In this document: positions 7,981 through 16,500 of the stretch, piece by piece
Numbering within the stretch: position 1 is the stretch's first letter
Layout of the letters: the number at the start of each line of letters is the position of its first letter
Assembly: GCA_910586595.1 (NCBI GenBank)
Contig: CAJUJB010000016.1
Coordinates: forward strand, 1-58,900
From: an uncultured Muribaculaceae bacterium
GTDB taxonomy: Bacteria > Bacteroidota > Bacteroidia > Bacteroidales > Muribaculaceae
DNA: 58,900 bases
Direction of reading: 5' to 3'
Notes under the pieces: model-generated
Seen by the model: the letters and a program-made list of their open reading frames with translations, nothing else
Database searches by the model: none
What the model was told of the DNA's origin: nothing
Program-made: the position numbers and the translations under genes

Positions 7981-8781
7981 ATGTATAAAACCGTATTTCT
8001 CTGCCTCTTCCTCGCTTTATCTTTCTTCCCGGCCAAGGCATCGCTTGACAGCGACACGCTGGTCATAGCTCATATGTGCGATACGCAGATTGGTTTCGGC
8101 CGGGGCGGTATAGAGGACGACCTCGCAAATTTCTATATCGCCATCGATAAAGTAAACCGCATCAAGCCGGATGTGGTGGTTATCGCCGGAGATATGGTCA
8201 ACCGCATGACTCCGGCATCCATCGAGCTTTTCAAGCAGGCTGCCTCAAATATTGAGGCGCCGGTTGTGCTTACTCCCGGCAATCACGACATAGCCGAGCC
8301 GGTCACGGAAGCCGGGCTGACGGCTTACCGCGATGCCTTCGGGTCGGACTATACCGTGATGAATGTGAAGGGGCGGACATTGCTGGCCTTCAATTCCATG
8401 CTCATGCGTTCAGGCCCTGCTGAAGAGGTGGAGGCCTGCGAGTCTTGGCTCGATGAGAAGCTCGCCAATGCACACGCTACGGGGAGTCCTGTGATATTGG
8501 TGTCGCATATTCCTCCCTTCGCCAAGAGTGTGGATGAGGCCGATGAATATTTCAATCTTCCGCTTGCTACGCGCGATGCAATGCTGCGCACATTCGCCGA
8601 CCGAGGGGTCTTTCTATGGCTCGCAGGCCACACCCATGTGATGAGTCATAATACGCACGCTGGCATCGACATCCTCAATGCCGAGAACACCAGCAAAAAT
8701 TTCGACGGACGCCCCAAAGGCTTCCGCCTGCTTCGCGTAGCACCCGATAATAGTTTTACCTGGGAGCTTATCGCTAATTAG
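7981..8781 (+). CDS. Secreted calcineurin-type metallophosphoesterase
   Basis: A 266-residue protein with a signal peptide (MYKTVFLCLFLALSFFPAKA, cut before SLDSD). All metal-binding motifs of the calcineurin-like phosphoesterase fold are present in order: HMCDTQIG near residue 31, VVIAGDMVNR near 60, TPGNHD near 98, LVSHIPP near 175 and LAGHTHV near 215. It should hydrolyse a phosphomono- or diester in the periplasm; the substrate cannot be read from sequence. It is a single-gene unit between two minus-strand operons, ending only 4 bases before the convergent rfbC stop. Confidence 0.93.
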   Translation: MYKTVFLCLFLALSFFPAKASLDSDTLVIAHMCDTQIGFGRGGIEDDLANFYIAIDKVNRIKPDVVVIAGDMVNRMTPASIELFKQAASNIEAPVVLTPGNHDIAEPVTEAGLTAYRDAFGSDYTVMNVKGRTLLAFNSMLMRSGPAEEVEACESWLDEKLANAHATGSPVILVSHIPPFAKSVDEADEYFNLPLATRDAMLRTFADRGVFLWLAGHTHVMSHNTHAGIDILNAENTSKNFDGRPKGFRLLRVAPDNSFTWELIAN

Positions 8782-8785
8782 TGTA

Positions 8786-9337
8786 TTAATCAAATTTCTC
8801 GCAGTCTTCCCAGCAAAGGCCGGCTTCGTCTTTGGGTGAGAGAATCATGGCGCTCCGGTCAAGAGGCCATTTTACGTTGACTTCTTTGTCGTCGAGGCGC
8901 AATGTGCGCTCGGCCTCAGGGCAGTAGACATTGTCGACCTTATATTGGAACCGAGCCAGCGGGGAGAGTACTGCGAAGCCGTGGGCAAATCCTCGGGGGA
9001 TAAATAGTTGGCGGCCGTTGTCGGAAGAAAGTTCCACGCATATATGTCGGCCATAGGTGGGCGATGATCGTCTGAGGTCGACCGCCACATCCACTATGGT
9101 GCCTTCGCTCACACGCACGAGTTTCGCCTGGGCGGCTGAGCCTGCCTGATAATGGAGGCCGCGGACTACCCCTTGGCTCGACAGCGACTCATTTTCCTGA
9201 ACGAAGTCGGGGCGTAGACCCGTAGCCTTCTCGAAGAGGTCGCGCCGGAAGGTCTCGCAGAAATAGCCGCGGGTGTCGCGGTGCCGCACCGGCTCAATCA
9301 GCCACACCCCTTCTAATTCGGTCGGAATGAATTTCAT
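8786..9337 (-). CDS. rfbC: dTDP-4-dehydrorhamnose 3,5-epimerase
   Basis: The 183 residues match RmlC/RfbC. Seen are DTRGYFCETFRRDLF near the N-terminus, the active-site GLHYQ with its catalytic His near residue 60, KLVRVSEGTIVDVAVDLR, FIPRGFAHGF, and FQYKVDNVYCPE with the conserved Tyr. The enzyme epimerises C3 and C5 of dTDP-4-keto-6-deoxyglucose on the way to dTDP-L-rhamnose for surface polysaccharide. The usual rfbA, rfbB and rfbD partners are absent here. It is the last gene of the cluster aminotransferase, methyltransferase, LD-carboxypeptidase, rfbC, one base after the preceding gene, so probably co-transcribed. Confidence 0.95.
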   Translation of the reverse strand: MKFIPTELEGVWLIEPVRHRDTRGYFCETFRRDLFEKATGLRPDFVQENESLSSQGVVRGLHYQAGSAAQAKLVRVSEGTIVDVAVDLRRSSPTYGRHICVELSSDNGRQLFIPRGFAHGFAVLSPLARFQYKVDNVYCPEAERTLRLDDKEVNVKWPLDRSAMILSPKDEAGLCWEDCEKFD

Positions 9338-9338
9338 C

Positions 9339-10253
9339 TCAACGGTGGAAGATTATGCTGTTGCGACCCGAGGGGCTTACCTTAAGAGTTACCTGTGCCG
9401 ATTCGATGAGCGGAACATTGTGGTCTACGTGTCCAACGGGTACATTGTAGGCCACCGGGAAGTCATAGCCGGCCACGGCATCGCGGATCATACTCTCCAT
9501 GTCGGCATGGTTGGCGTCGGGTTTATAGTCGGTGAACTGGCCGACGATAAGGCCGCGGGTCTTGTCTAAAAGACCGCTCAGACGGAGTTGATAAAGTATA
9601 CGCTCGATTTTGTAGACGGGCTCCGATACGTCTTCAATGAATAGGATGGAGTCGGGCTGCAGCAAGTCGTAGGGTGTGTTGATGAGCTCGGCGAGCACTG
9701 CCAGGTTGCCGCCGCGGAGGGTACCTGTCACTATGCCCTGGCGGTCGTAGTCGTGGCTGTCGAAGACATGGACCGGTTTTTCACCGCGCAATATGGCGAA
9801 GAGGTCGCGGTTGTCGGGGTCATCGGCGCCTTCCTTGATGTGGGCGCACATGGAGGCGTGCACACTCGCAATGCCTTTACGGGCCATCAGTGCGTGCAGT
9901 GCCGAAATATCTGAGAAGCCTATCACCCATTTGGGATCGTCTTCGAGTGGCAGCTCGTTGAGCCTATCCATGATATGCACCACGCCATAGCCGCCCCGCG
10001 AGCATAGTATGGCCCGCACTTCGGGGTCGGAGAAGGCGGCCTTGAGATCGGCGAAGCGCTCATCAGCTGTGCCGCTGAAATTGCCGTTGTCGCCGAGCGC
10101 GTGCGGCATTATTTCCACGGCCCAACCTTGGTCGCGGAGAACCTGGGCCGCATCTGTCACAACCTGCTCTTTGATTTTGCCGGCAGGTGAGCATATTGCT
10201 ATTTTGTCGCCCTTCTTAAGCGGGGCCGGAAATATGATGTTTTGCTGGCTCAT
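9339..10253 (-). CDS. LD-carboxypeptidase (peptidase family S66)
   Basis: A 304-residue cytosolic enzyme of the LdcA/MccF family. The N-terminus reads ALKKGDKIAICSPAGKI. The nucleophile Ser lies in LCSRGGYGV near residue 88, the catalytic Glu in FIEDVSEPVYKIER near residue 210, and the catalytic His in VPVGHVDHNVPL near residue 280. LdcA trims the terminal D-Ala from muropeptide tetrapeptides during peptidoglycan recycling; the MccF branch instead cleaves toxic aminoacyl-nucleotides. Size and motif order fit either, with LdcA favoured by the housekeeping context. Its start overlaps the stop of the methyltransferase gene by 4 bases, which indicates translational coupling. Confidence 0.92.
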   Translation of the reverse strand: MSQQNIIFPAPLKKGDKIAICSPAGKIKEQVVTDAAQVLRDQGWAVEIMPHALGDNGNFSGTADERFADLKAAFSDPEVRAILCSRGGYGVVHIMDRLNELPLEDDPKWVIGFSDISALHALMARKGIASVHASMCAHIKEGADDPDNRDLFAILRGEKPVHVFDSHDYDRQGIVTGTLRGGNLAVLAELINTPYDLLQPDSILFIEDVSEPVYKIERILYQLRLSGLLDKTRGLIVGQFTDYKPDANHADMESMIRDAVAGYDFPVAYNVPVGHVDHNVPLIESAQVTLKVSPSGRNSIIFHR

Positions 10254-10786
10254 ATTGCACAGATTAGCTGTTTATAAAATTCCCATAGCGCGACGGCTGC
10301 CGACACCGACACATTGAGCGAGTGCTTGGTGCCGCTCTGCGGTATTTCAAGACATATGTCGGACGCATCTACGATAGCCTGGTCAACACCGTCAACCTCA
10401 TTGCCTACAACGAGCGCGTAGGCCCTGCCGGGCTCGGTATGGAAGTCGGCCAGCGATACACTCTCCTTCACCTGCTCGAGGCAGACTATAGTGCAGCCTT
10501 CGGCTTTAAGCGTAGCCACGGCCTCTGCCGTGGTGGAGAAATAACGCCAGTCTACCGAGTCTTCGGCTCCTAAGGCCGTCTTGTGTATTTCTACCGACGG
10601 TGGTGTGCCAGATACTCCGCATAGGGCCATGCCAGCGGCTGCGAAGCCGTCACATGTACGGAATATGGCGCCGATGTTGTTGAGCGACCGTACGTTGTCG
10701 AGAACGACGGTGACGGGGATTTTCTTGCGGGCCTTGAACTGCTCTATAGTATCCCGGCCCATGTCGCGTATGGTTTTCTTTTCCAT
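10250..10786 (-). CDS. TrmH-family RNA 2'-O-methyltransferase
   Basis: A 178-residue SPOUT-class methyltransferase. All three family motifs are visible: VLDNVRSLNNIGAIFRTCDG near residue 30, ALVVGNEVDGV near residue 125 and LEIPQSGTKHSLNVSVSAAV near residue 150, where the deep trefoil knot binds S-adenosylmethionine. There is no N-terminal L30e-like domain, so it resembles the short TrmH/SpoU proteins that modify tRNA ribose. The exact nucleotide target cannot be assigned. It lies between the aminotransferase (8-base gap) and the LD-carboxypeptidase (4-base overlap). Confidence 0.93.
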   Translation of the reverse strand: MEKKTIRDMGRDTIEQFKARKKIPVTVVLDNVRSLNNIGAIFRTCDGFAAAGMALCGVSGTPPSVEIHKTALGAEDSVDWRYFSTTAEAVATLKAEGCTIVCLEQVKESVSLADFHTEPGRAYALVVGNEVDGVDQAIVDASDICLEIPQSGTKHSLNVSVSAAVALWEFYKQLICAI

Positions 10787-10794
10787 GTATGGTG

Positions 10795-12000
10795 TCAGAT
10801 TGTGCGTCCGGGATATGCTTCGAGTGCCTTGCGGAGCACGAGCATGGCCCGGGCAAGATCTTCTTTCTTGAGTACATAGGCCATTCGCACCTGATCATGA
10901 CCCATGCCTGGGGTGGTGTAGAAGCCGGAGGCCGGCGCCATGAACACAGTTTCTCCTTCGTAGTCGAATTCTTCGAGGCACCACCGGCAGAAACGGTCGG
11001 CATCATCGACCGGCAGTCGTACCACTGTGTAGAATGCACCCATAGGTATGGGCGAGTAACATCCGGGTATCTGGTTGATCTGGTCGATGAGGAATTTACG
11101 CCGCTCGACATACTCGTTGTAAGTCTCAAGCATGTAGTCGGCCGGAGTGTCGATAGAAGCCTCTGCCACGAGCTGGCCAAGCAATGGAGGGCTCAGACGG
11201 GCCTGGCAGAATTTCATTACATTGGCCTTAAGTTCCTTATGCTTGGTGATAAGCGCGCCGATGCGGATTCCGCATTCGTTGTAGCGCTTGGACACGGAGT
11301 CGATAAGCACCACCTTGTCCTCAATTCCCGGAAGGTGGAAGGCTGATATATACGGGGCCCCAGTGTAGCAGAACTCGCGGTATACCTCGTCGGAGAAAAG
11401 GAAGAGGTCGTGCTTGAGCACGAGGTCGCGGATCTGAAGCATCTCCTTCATTGTGTAGAGATAGCCGGTGGGGTTGTTGGGATTGCAGATAAGTATGCCC
11501 TTGGTGCGGGGTGTGATCAGTTCTTCAAATTTCTCGACCGGCGGAAGTTCGAAGCCGTTGTCGATAGAAGATGGTATGGTCACGATTTTAGCACCCGCGG
11601 AGATGGCGAATGCCATATAGTTGGCATATGCTGGCTCCGGCACTATTATTTCGTCGCCCGGGTCGAGACAGGCCATAAAGGCGAAGAGCACAGCCTCAGA
11701 GCCTCCGGTGGTGACTATGATGTCGTCGACATCGACGTCGATATTGAATCTGCCGTAGTACTGCTGGAGCTTCTGCCGAAGGGAGAGAAGACCTTCCGAC
11801 GGGCTGTATTCGAGCACTTTGCGGTCGATATGCTTGAGCGCCTCCAAGGCTGCCGGCGGAGTAGGCACGTCTGGTTGACCGATGTTCAAACGGTAAACTT
11901 TTACACCTCGCTCAATGGCTTTGTTGGCAAGAGGAACAAGGCGTCGTATAGGGGATGCGGGCATTTCGTCGCCGCGGCGCGATACTTGTGGCATATACAA
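10795..12000 (-). CDS. PLP-dependent aminotransferase (class I/II)
   Basis: A 401-residue fold-type I aminotransferase. Seen are YRLNIGQPDVPTPPAALEAL near the N-terminus, TTGGSEAVLFAFMAC at the cofactor pocket, ICNPNNPTGYLY, FSDEVYREFCY with the pyridine-binding Asp, the Schiff-base lysine in LIDSVSKRYNECGIRIGAL near residue 240, and a C-terminal QVRMAYVLKKED with the carboxylate-binding Arg. It probably exchanges amino groups between aspartate-like or other amino acids and 2-oxoglutarate; substrate choice cannot be read. It is first of the four-gene minus-strand cluster ending in rfbC. A second ATG two codons in (11994) is equally possible as start. Confidence 0.93.
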   Translation of the reverse strand: MYMPQVSRRGDEMPASPIRRLVPLANKAIERGVKVYRLNIGQPDVPTPPAALEALKHIDRKVLEYSPSEGLLSLRQKLQQYYGRFNIDVDVDDIIVTTGGSEAVLFAFMACLDPGDEIIVPEPAYANYMAFAISAGAKIVTIPSSIDNGFELPPVEKFEELITPRTKGILICNPNNPTGYLYTMKEMLQIRDLVLKHDLFLFSDEVYREFCYTGAPYISAFHLPGIEDKVVLIDSVSKRYNECGIRIGALITKHKELKANVMKFCQARLSPPLLGQLVAEASIDTPADYMLETYNEYVERRKFLIDQINQIPGCYSPIPMGAFYTVVRLPVDDADRFCRWCLEEFDYEGETVFMAPASGFYTTPGMGHDQVRMAYVLKKEDLARAMLVLRKALEAYPGRTI

Positions 12001-12097
12001 TCAATAATTATCAAGTGAGGAAAGAGTGAAATCAATTTACAAAATTCATAAAAAAATCCCGCCTATGCAATCCTCCGCCCCTAAAATTATAGTTTTT

Positions 12098-12739
12098 TCA
12101 GCGATGCCACGTGGTATATTCTCCGAAAGTTGCCCACAGCGTCTCATTCGACTTGATAATCCAGTATTTGAAGCCTAAAAATTCAGATGTGAGCGCCAAT
12201 TCCTCTATAATAGCTGTTTTGAGTGTCTCGTCGGAGCTGTCAAGCCATGAGATAATCATCTCCTGAAACGTGGTGATTTTAGAAACGGCGTAGTCATAGA
12301 ATGATTGTTCTCGTATCGTGCGTAATTTATTCGTTCCGTTGAATATACGGTCTAAGAACGTGATGGTGGCACCGATCGGTTCTGTCATCTCACCTTGGTT
12401 TGAGAATAGAGCCTTTGCATTCGGAAAATCCAGAGATTGATTGATCAGTTCTTCGATATTTTCGGAGGCTGGATGTAACAGGTTGTCAAACGATGAAGAT
12501 TTCTTACCATTGCAATAGCTGCAACACCAGAATAAATTTGTCCATTCAAATCTAAGCCCGTTAAAATTGGCCCGGCTTTTATGGTGTTCAACTTGAAAAT
12601 CTGTAATCTGTATCCTCTCGCATAAATAACATTTACTATGTTGATCCTCCTTAAGCTGCGCAATAACGTCTTCCTCCGACCAAGAGATTTGTCGCTCTAA
12701 CGAGGCGGGAGCGACAGGATGTTTGTAAACTCGTATCAT
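12098..12739 (-). CDS. ptuB: HNH endonuclease, PtuB-like (Septu defence)
   Basis: A 213-residue protein with a zinc-supported HNH site: C37-x2-C40 (KCYLCE), the V50-E-H52-H53 metal/catalytic core (VEHHKSRA), N68 in WTNLF, and C73-x2-C76-N77 (CSYCNGKK). N-terminal RVYKHPVAPASL and the overall size match the TIGR02646/PtuB family, the nuclease partner of PtuA in Septu systems and in retron Ec78. The start overlaps the ATPase stop as TAATG, so the two are translationally coupled. The base composition is visibly AT-richer than the flanking operons, which suggests acquisition by transfer. Inferred role: degrading phage or host nucleic acid when released by the ATPase. No reverse transcriptase is nearby, so this is not a retron. 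Confidence 0.82.
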   Translation of the reverse strand: MIRVYKHPVAPASLERQISWSEEDVIAQLKEDQHSKCYLCERIQITDFQVEHHKSRANFNGLRFEWTNLFWCCSYCNGKKSSSFDNLLHPASENIEELINQSLDFPNAKALFSNQGEMTEPIGATITFLDRIFNGTNKLRTIREQSFYDYAVSKITTFQEMIISWLDSSDETLKTAIIEELALTSEFLGFKYWIIKSNETLWATFGEYTTWHR

Positions 12740-13980
12740 TATACGCGGAGGACTTTTATTTTGGCGTAATACTTGATTTCAAGATTGCGGTAAGCTCCTA
12801 CTAATTCAGGCGACGTGGCTTCTGGGATTTTTTTGTAATCCATCAGTATTTGTTGTGCTGTAATCCGCTCCGTCTCTGTAAGAACTTCTTTTTTAAGCAG
12901 GTTCTCGAGTTCCTCATAGCGTTGACGGGCATAGTCAGAGTCGGTTGAGACTCCGAAATAACCTTCTGTGAGCGCCTGATAAGAATAATCGGTAAGATTT
13001 ACAATCGGTTCCTGATGCTCAAGATCATAGGCGGTGGCGTTGGGCAGAGAACTGAGTACGAAGGGGGAATGTGAACTTACTATAAATTGTATATTGGGGA
13101 AGAGGGTGGTCAGCATCGGCAGAATGATTTTCTGCAGTTGGAGGTGAAGATGCGTCTCAACCTCATCAATCATTACAATTCCGGGCTTATTGAACTCGGT
13201 TGACAGAGTGCCATCGACCTGCATTTTCAGTATGAGGTCGGCGACGATGTCAAGTATGGCTATAAAGCCGTCAGAAAGCTCTGTGAATTTGAAAGATTTT
13301 TTGTTGGTGAGGATATTGAAGGAATAGTCTTTGTAATTGAAGCGTAGTTCAAGTTCCTTATCCTCAAAAAATGTGCGGAGAATGTTTTCAAAGTTGGCAA
13401 ACCATTCTCTGATTCTGTTGGCATCTTGCTCCAGTCCTTCATTGCGGGCCAATGCCTCCTGTATCTTTAGGTCGGAAAGAAAATTCAGTAGTTGAGATGT
13501 CAGGTTATCGCGGGAGCTGCCTCGAGTGCTGAGGGTGGGCTTAGTCGGATTTTTGGGCTCATGAATATCTGTCTTGCGGGCTGCCTGATAGAAAGCGATT
13601 ATAAAGTTTCCCTGCTGGTAATCATTGATGAAACTATAGTCATTAAATTCCAGCGAGACTTTTCCAAAAAAATCGTCGTATCGTCGTTGATTATCTTTTA
13701 ATGATGATTCAGCATTAAGATATTCCGGGGTGCCCTTTTCAAAGTTAGCCAAGCGTGCTTTATCATTTGTTATCCAGTCTTTATATTGTAGGAATAGAAG
13801 ATTGGATTTTTCCTTGATTTTGTCCAAAAAATCGGCTATGGCATTGAGCAGCACAGTCTTTCCACTGCCGTTTTTGCCCGTCAGAATCAGATGAGGGGCT
13901 GCCTCATCGCCAATAGTTATAGTTAGATCGTGTAGATGATATAGCTGGTTGATCTGTATCTGCGTTATGTATCGGTTCAT
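12739..13980 (-). CDS. ptuA: SMC/ABC-like AAA ATPase, PtuA-like (Septu defence)
   Basis: A 413-residue ATPase with a complete ABC-type site: Walker A G35-KNGSGKT, signature-like FTELSDGFIAIL after a central helical insert, Walker B GIVMIDEVETH, and a switch His in FIVSSHSPFVL. About 90 C-terminal residues follow, with no Toprim nuclease domain, which separates it from OLD/Gabija GajA proteins. Known Septu systems pair such an ATPase with an HNH nuclease, and the next gene is exactly that. I chose the ATG at 13980 (MNRYITQIQINQLYHL); a GTG at 14022 would put the start on the transcription start predicted from TACCTTTG at 14030-14037. Inferred role: nucleotide-sensing regulator or DNA-binding core of the complex. 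Confidence 0.83.
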   Translation of the reverse strand: MNRYITQIQINQLYHLHDLTITIGDEAAPHLILTGKNGSGKTVLLNAIADFLDKIKEKSNLLFLQYKDWITNDKARLANFEKGTPEYLNAESSLKDNQRRYDDFFGKVSLEFNDYSFINDYQQGNFIIAFYQAARKTDIHEPKNPTKPTLSTRGSSRDNLTSQLLNFLSDLKIQEALARNEGLEQDANRIREWFANFENILRTFFEDKELELRFNYKDYSFNILTNKKSFKFTELSDGFIAILDIVADLILKMQVDGTLSTEFNKPGIVMIDEVETHLHLQLQKIILPMLTTLFPNIQFIVSSHSPFVLSSLPNATAYDLEHQEPIVNLTDYSYQALTEGYFGVSTDSDYARQRYEELENLLKKEVLTETERITAQQILMDYKKIPEATSPELVGAYRNLEIKYYAKIKVLRV

Positions 13981-14029
13981 GTCGAGGATTCTGGCTGGCT
14001 TTATTGTATGGGTGATATTCACCTGATTA

Positions 14030-14037
14030 CAAAGGTA
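14030..14037 (-). promoter_or_regulatory. -7 box for the ptuAB pair
   Basis: TACCTTTG on the minus strand gives a transcript start near 14023 and a leader of roughly 43 bases before the ATG at 13980. No matching -33 element was found. Confidence 0.5.
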
Positions 14038-14083
14038 TGAACAAAAATTGATATATAAATCGAATTATATGGAAAAAACATCC

Positions 14084-14968
14084 TCATCCTTTCTCACGTG
14101 CCCGGTAGGCTGCCGGACTCAGGCCCATTATTTTTGTGAAGAGGCGGGAGAAGTAATATGGATCGGGGATGCCGGTTTTGAAGCAGATCTGATTAATCTT
14201 CATGTCTGTGCTGTCTAAAAGGTCGCAGGCCCTCCTGATTTTCATAAGATTGAAATAATTCATCACCGAGTGGCCAGTGTCGCGCTTGAACAGCATGGAC
14301 AGATGTGGGGCTGATCGGCCCATATATGCCGCCACATCGGCTAAGGTGAGTTGGCTTTCGATATTTTCTTCAAGATAATGTATGATGGCACCTACCGGAG
14401 AGGTATCGGTGGAGGCATGGGTGCCACCTTCTCGGAATTGCCTTATGAAGCATATCGATCCGAGGAAATGATGGAAGAGGGTCATGGCATAGCGGAGGCG
14501 CTCTATCCCGAAGCCGGCTTCCAGCACTGAGAATATTTCCTCGAATAGACCGATGCGGTCGCTGATACGCGATGTGGAGGCTGCCGCTACCGTACAGGGC
14601 CATTGGGCAGAGGCGGCATATTGAGGCGCGAGCGTTCCACCGAAATGAATCCAATATATTGTCCAAGGATCAGTGTCATCTGCCCCATAAGTGTGTCGCT
14701 CGCCGGCAGGCAGTACAAAACATTGTCCGGCCGAGATTCGGGTCTCTGTATTTCCTCGTCGAAAGAACCCTTTACCACCCACACAATAGATGAGTACGTA
14801 TTGCTCAAGAGGCTCCGTGCGTTCTCTATAATGGTGTAATGCTTTAGGATAGTAACCTATGTCGGTGATGTAGAGGGCCGACATCAGAGCGTCGGGCCGC
14901 ATCATGTCGGTAAGTACTTTAGGCAGCACTATGGCACGTTCGCCGGTGAATCCGTCTTTGAGTTTCAT
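14084..14968 (-). CDS. AraC-family transcriptional regulator of the sugar locus
   Basis: A 294-residue regulator. An N-terminal cupin-like effector domain covers about residues 1-150, including VLIYCVGGKGFFRR, ISAGQCFVLPAGERHTYGA and TIYWIHFGG. Two C-terminal helix-turn-helix units follow from about residue 195: LADVAAYMGRSAPHLSMLFK and the AraC signature GIPDPYYFSRLFTKIMGLSP. The start at 14968 (MKLKDGFTGERAIVLP) is supported by TATCTTTG at 14991-14998; starting at 15085 would place the promoter inside the gene. It is divergent from the MFS transporter gene with a gap of 122 bases, so it very likely senses the transported sugar or a product and activates 15091-20858. It is more GC-rich than the ptuAB pair beside it. 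Confidence 0.93.
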   Translation of the reverse strand: MKLKDGFTGERAIVLPKVLTDMMRPDALMSALYITDIGYYPKALHHYRERTEPLEQYVLIYCVGGKGFFRRGNTETRISAGQCFVLPAGERHTYGADDTDPWTIYWIHFGGTLAPQYAASAQWPCTVAAASTSRISDRIGLFEEIFSVLEAGFGIERLRYAMTLFHHFLGSICFIRQFREGGTHASTDTSPVGAIIHYLEENIESQLTLADVAAYMGRSAPHLSMLFKRDTGHSVMNYFNLMKIRRACDLLDSTDMKINQICFKTGIPDPYYFSRLFTKIMGLSPAAYRAREKG

Positions 14969-14990
14969 GGCTGGAGCTGGGTCTTTGCGG

Positions 14991-14998
14991 CAAAGATA
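14991..14998 (-). promoter_or_regulatory. -7 box for the AraC regulator
   Basis: TATCTTTG on the minus strand, 22 bases before the ATG at 14968. It shares the 14969-15090 divergent region with the transporter promoter. Confidence 0.55.
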
Positions 14999-15064
14999 GG
15001 TAAAATAATCGGATTGTCCATTCTTTTCCTTGAAAACGACATTTCCCAACCCATCGGGCAGCTG

Positions 15065-15072
15065 TAATTTTG
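15065..15072 (+). promoter_or_regulatory. -7 box for the sugar transporter operon
   Basis: TAATTTTG, 18 bases before the ATG at 15091. The sequence between here and 14998 should hold the binding sites of the divergent AraC regulator, but no clear repeated operator was seen. Confidence 0.6.
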
Positions 15073-15090
15073 CAGCGTAAAACAAATACT

Positions 15091-16479
15091 ATGGAAAATT
15101 TCAATAAACGATTTATCTATTTTATCTGCACCGTCTCGGCTATGGGTGGCTTGCTCTTCGGCTACGACTGGGTCGTAATCGGTGGTGCCAAACCTTTCTA
15201 TGAGGTTTACTTCAATATACAGAACGATCCTTCTGCTCAAGGGCTGGCCATGAGTATCGCCATCGCGGGTTGTCTCATCGGTGCAATGACCGCCGGATCG
15301 CTCGCCGACCGCTTCGGCCGCAAGCCACTGCTCCAGATTTCGGCGGTAATATTCCTTATATCCGCTTATGCAACCGGAGCATTCAATGATTTCAACCCCT
15401 TTCTGGTTGCACGTTTTCTGGGTGGTATAGCCATAGGCATCGCATCTGGCCTTTCGCCCATGTATATCGCGGAGATTGCTCCGGCACACATCCGAGGCAG
15501 GCTGGTCTCCGTCAATCAGCTCACAATCGTACTCGGCATTCTGGCGGCCCAGGTGGCCAATTGGCTTATTGCTGAGCCAATGCCCGCAGGCGTGACTGAG
15601 GCCCCGTTTGACTCGTGGAACTGTCAGGAGGGTTGGCGCTGGATGTTCTGGGGCGAGGCCTTCCCCGCGGCTGCATTTCTCCTGATGGTATTTTTTATTC
15701 CGGAAAGTCCGCGCTGGCTGGCCATGAAAGGCCGTATGGAGAGTGCCGCATCAATACTTAAGCATATCGGAGGGTCGGCTTATGCAGCCGATGAAACGGC
15801 TGCCTTCATGGAGGCGCCCGACGATAACCGCGGAGCCCGGGGTGCATTGCGCCTGCTTATGAGCCGTCCATATGTGCCGGTGTTGGTGCTTGGAGTTGTG
15901 GCCGCTGTCTTCCAGCAGTGGTGTGGCACCAATGTCATCTTCAACTATGCTCAGGAAATTTTCTCTTCGGCCGGTTATGACCTTGGCGAGATGCTGTTCA
16001 ATATTGTGCTTACTGGCATTACTAATGTGGTTTTCACCTTCGTGGCAATATATACGGTTGACCGGCTTGGACGGCGTACCCTCATGTTGCTTGGTGCCGG
16101 TGGGCTGGCGCTTATATATGCCGTGCTCGGCACATGTTACCATTATCAGGTTACGGGCTTCTTCATGATTGTGCTTGTGGTGGCGGCCATAGCCTGCTAT
16201 GCCATGACTCTGGGGCCTGTCACCTGGGTTCTCCTGGCCGAGATATTCCCCACTCGCGTCCGTGCTGTTGCGGTGGCATGCTGTACGTTCGCCTTATGGA
16301 CGGGCTGCTTCACCCTGACCTATACCTTCCCGTTGCTTAACACGGCGCTTGGCAGTGCCGGCACATTCTGGATCTATGCTCTGATTTGTGTCGCTGGTCT
16401 GGTCTACTTTCTGCGTGCGCTGCCGGAAACCAAAGGCAAATCGCTGGAGGAACTCGAGTCTCAACTTATCAAGAAATAA
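15091..16479 (+). CDS. MFS sugar transporter (sugar porter family)
   Basis: A 462-residue inner-membrane symporter with about 12 helices. Sugar porter signatures are in place: GGLLFGYDWVVIGGAKPF in helix 1, ADRFGRKPLL after helix 2, GLSPMYIAEIAPAHIRGRL in helix 4, PESPRWLAMKGR before the central loop, VDRLGRRTLM after helix 8 and the C-terminal LPETKGKSLEELE. The family carries hexoses or pentoses with protons. The start at 15091 (MENFNKRF) follows the promoter at 15065-15072; the in-frame codon at 15070 lies inside it. The next genes are a DUF5107-TPR protein (21-base gap) and an aldose epimerase, so this operon takes up a free sugar. Which sugar is unknown. Confidence 0.95.
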   Translation: MENFNKRFIYFICTVSAMGGLLFGYDWVVIGGAKPFYEVYFNIQNDPSAQGLAMSIAIAGCLIGAMTAGSLADRFGRKPLLQISAVIFLISAYATGAFNDFNPFLVARFLGGIAIGIASGLSPMYIAEIAPAHIRGRLVSVNQLTIVLGILAAQVANWLIAEPMPAGVTEAPFDSWNCQEGWRWMFWGEAFPAAAFLLMVFFIPESPRWLAMKGRMESAASILKHIGGSAYAADETAAFMEAPDDNRGARGALRLLMSRPYVPVLVLGVVAAVFQQWCGTNVIFNYAQEIFSSAGYDLGEMLFNIVLTGITNVVFTFVAIYTVDRLGRRTLMLLGAGGLALIYAVLGTCYHYQVTGFFMIVLVVAAIACYAMTLGPVTWVLLAEIFPTRVRAVAVACCTFALWTGCFTLTYTFPLLNTALGSAGTFWIYALICVAGLVYFLRALPETKGKSLEELESQLIKK

Positions 16480-16500
16480 CAAATAAAACTATATAACACA

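Noticed and set aside
13981..14022. GTG start at 14022 for the ATPase
   Set aside because: It coincides with the transcription start predicted from TACCTTTG at 14030-14037; the ATG at 13980 gives a normal leader and N-terminus.
12098..14084. Retron with PtuAB effectors
   Set aside because: No reverse transcriptase frame lies near the ATPase/HNH pair, and the 61-103 base gaps leave no room for a gene.
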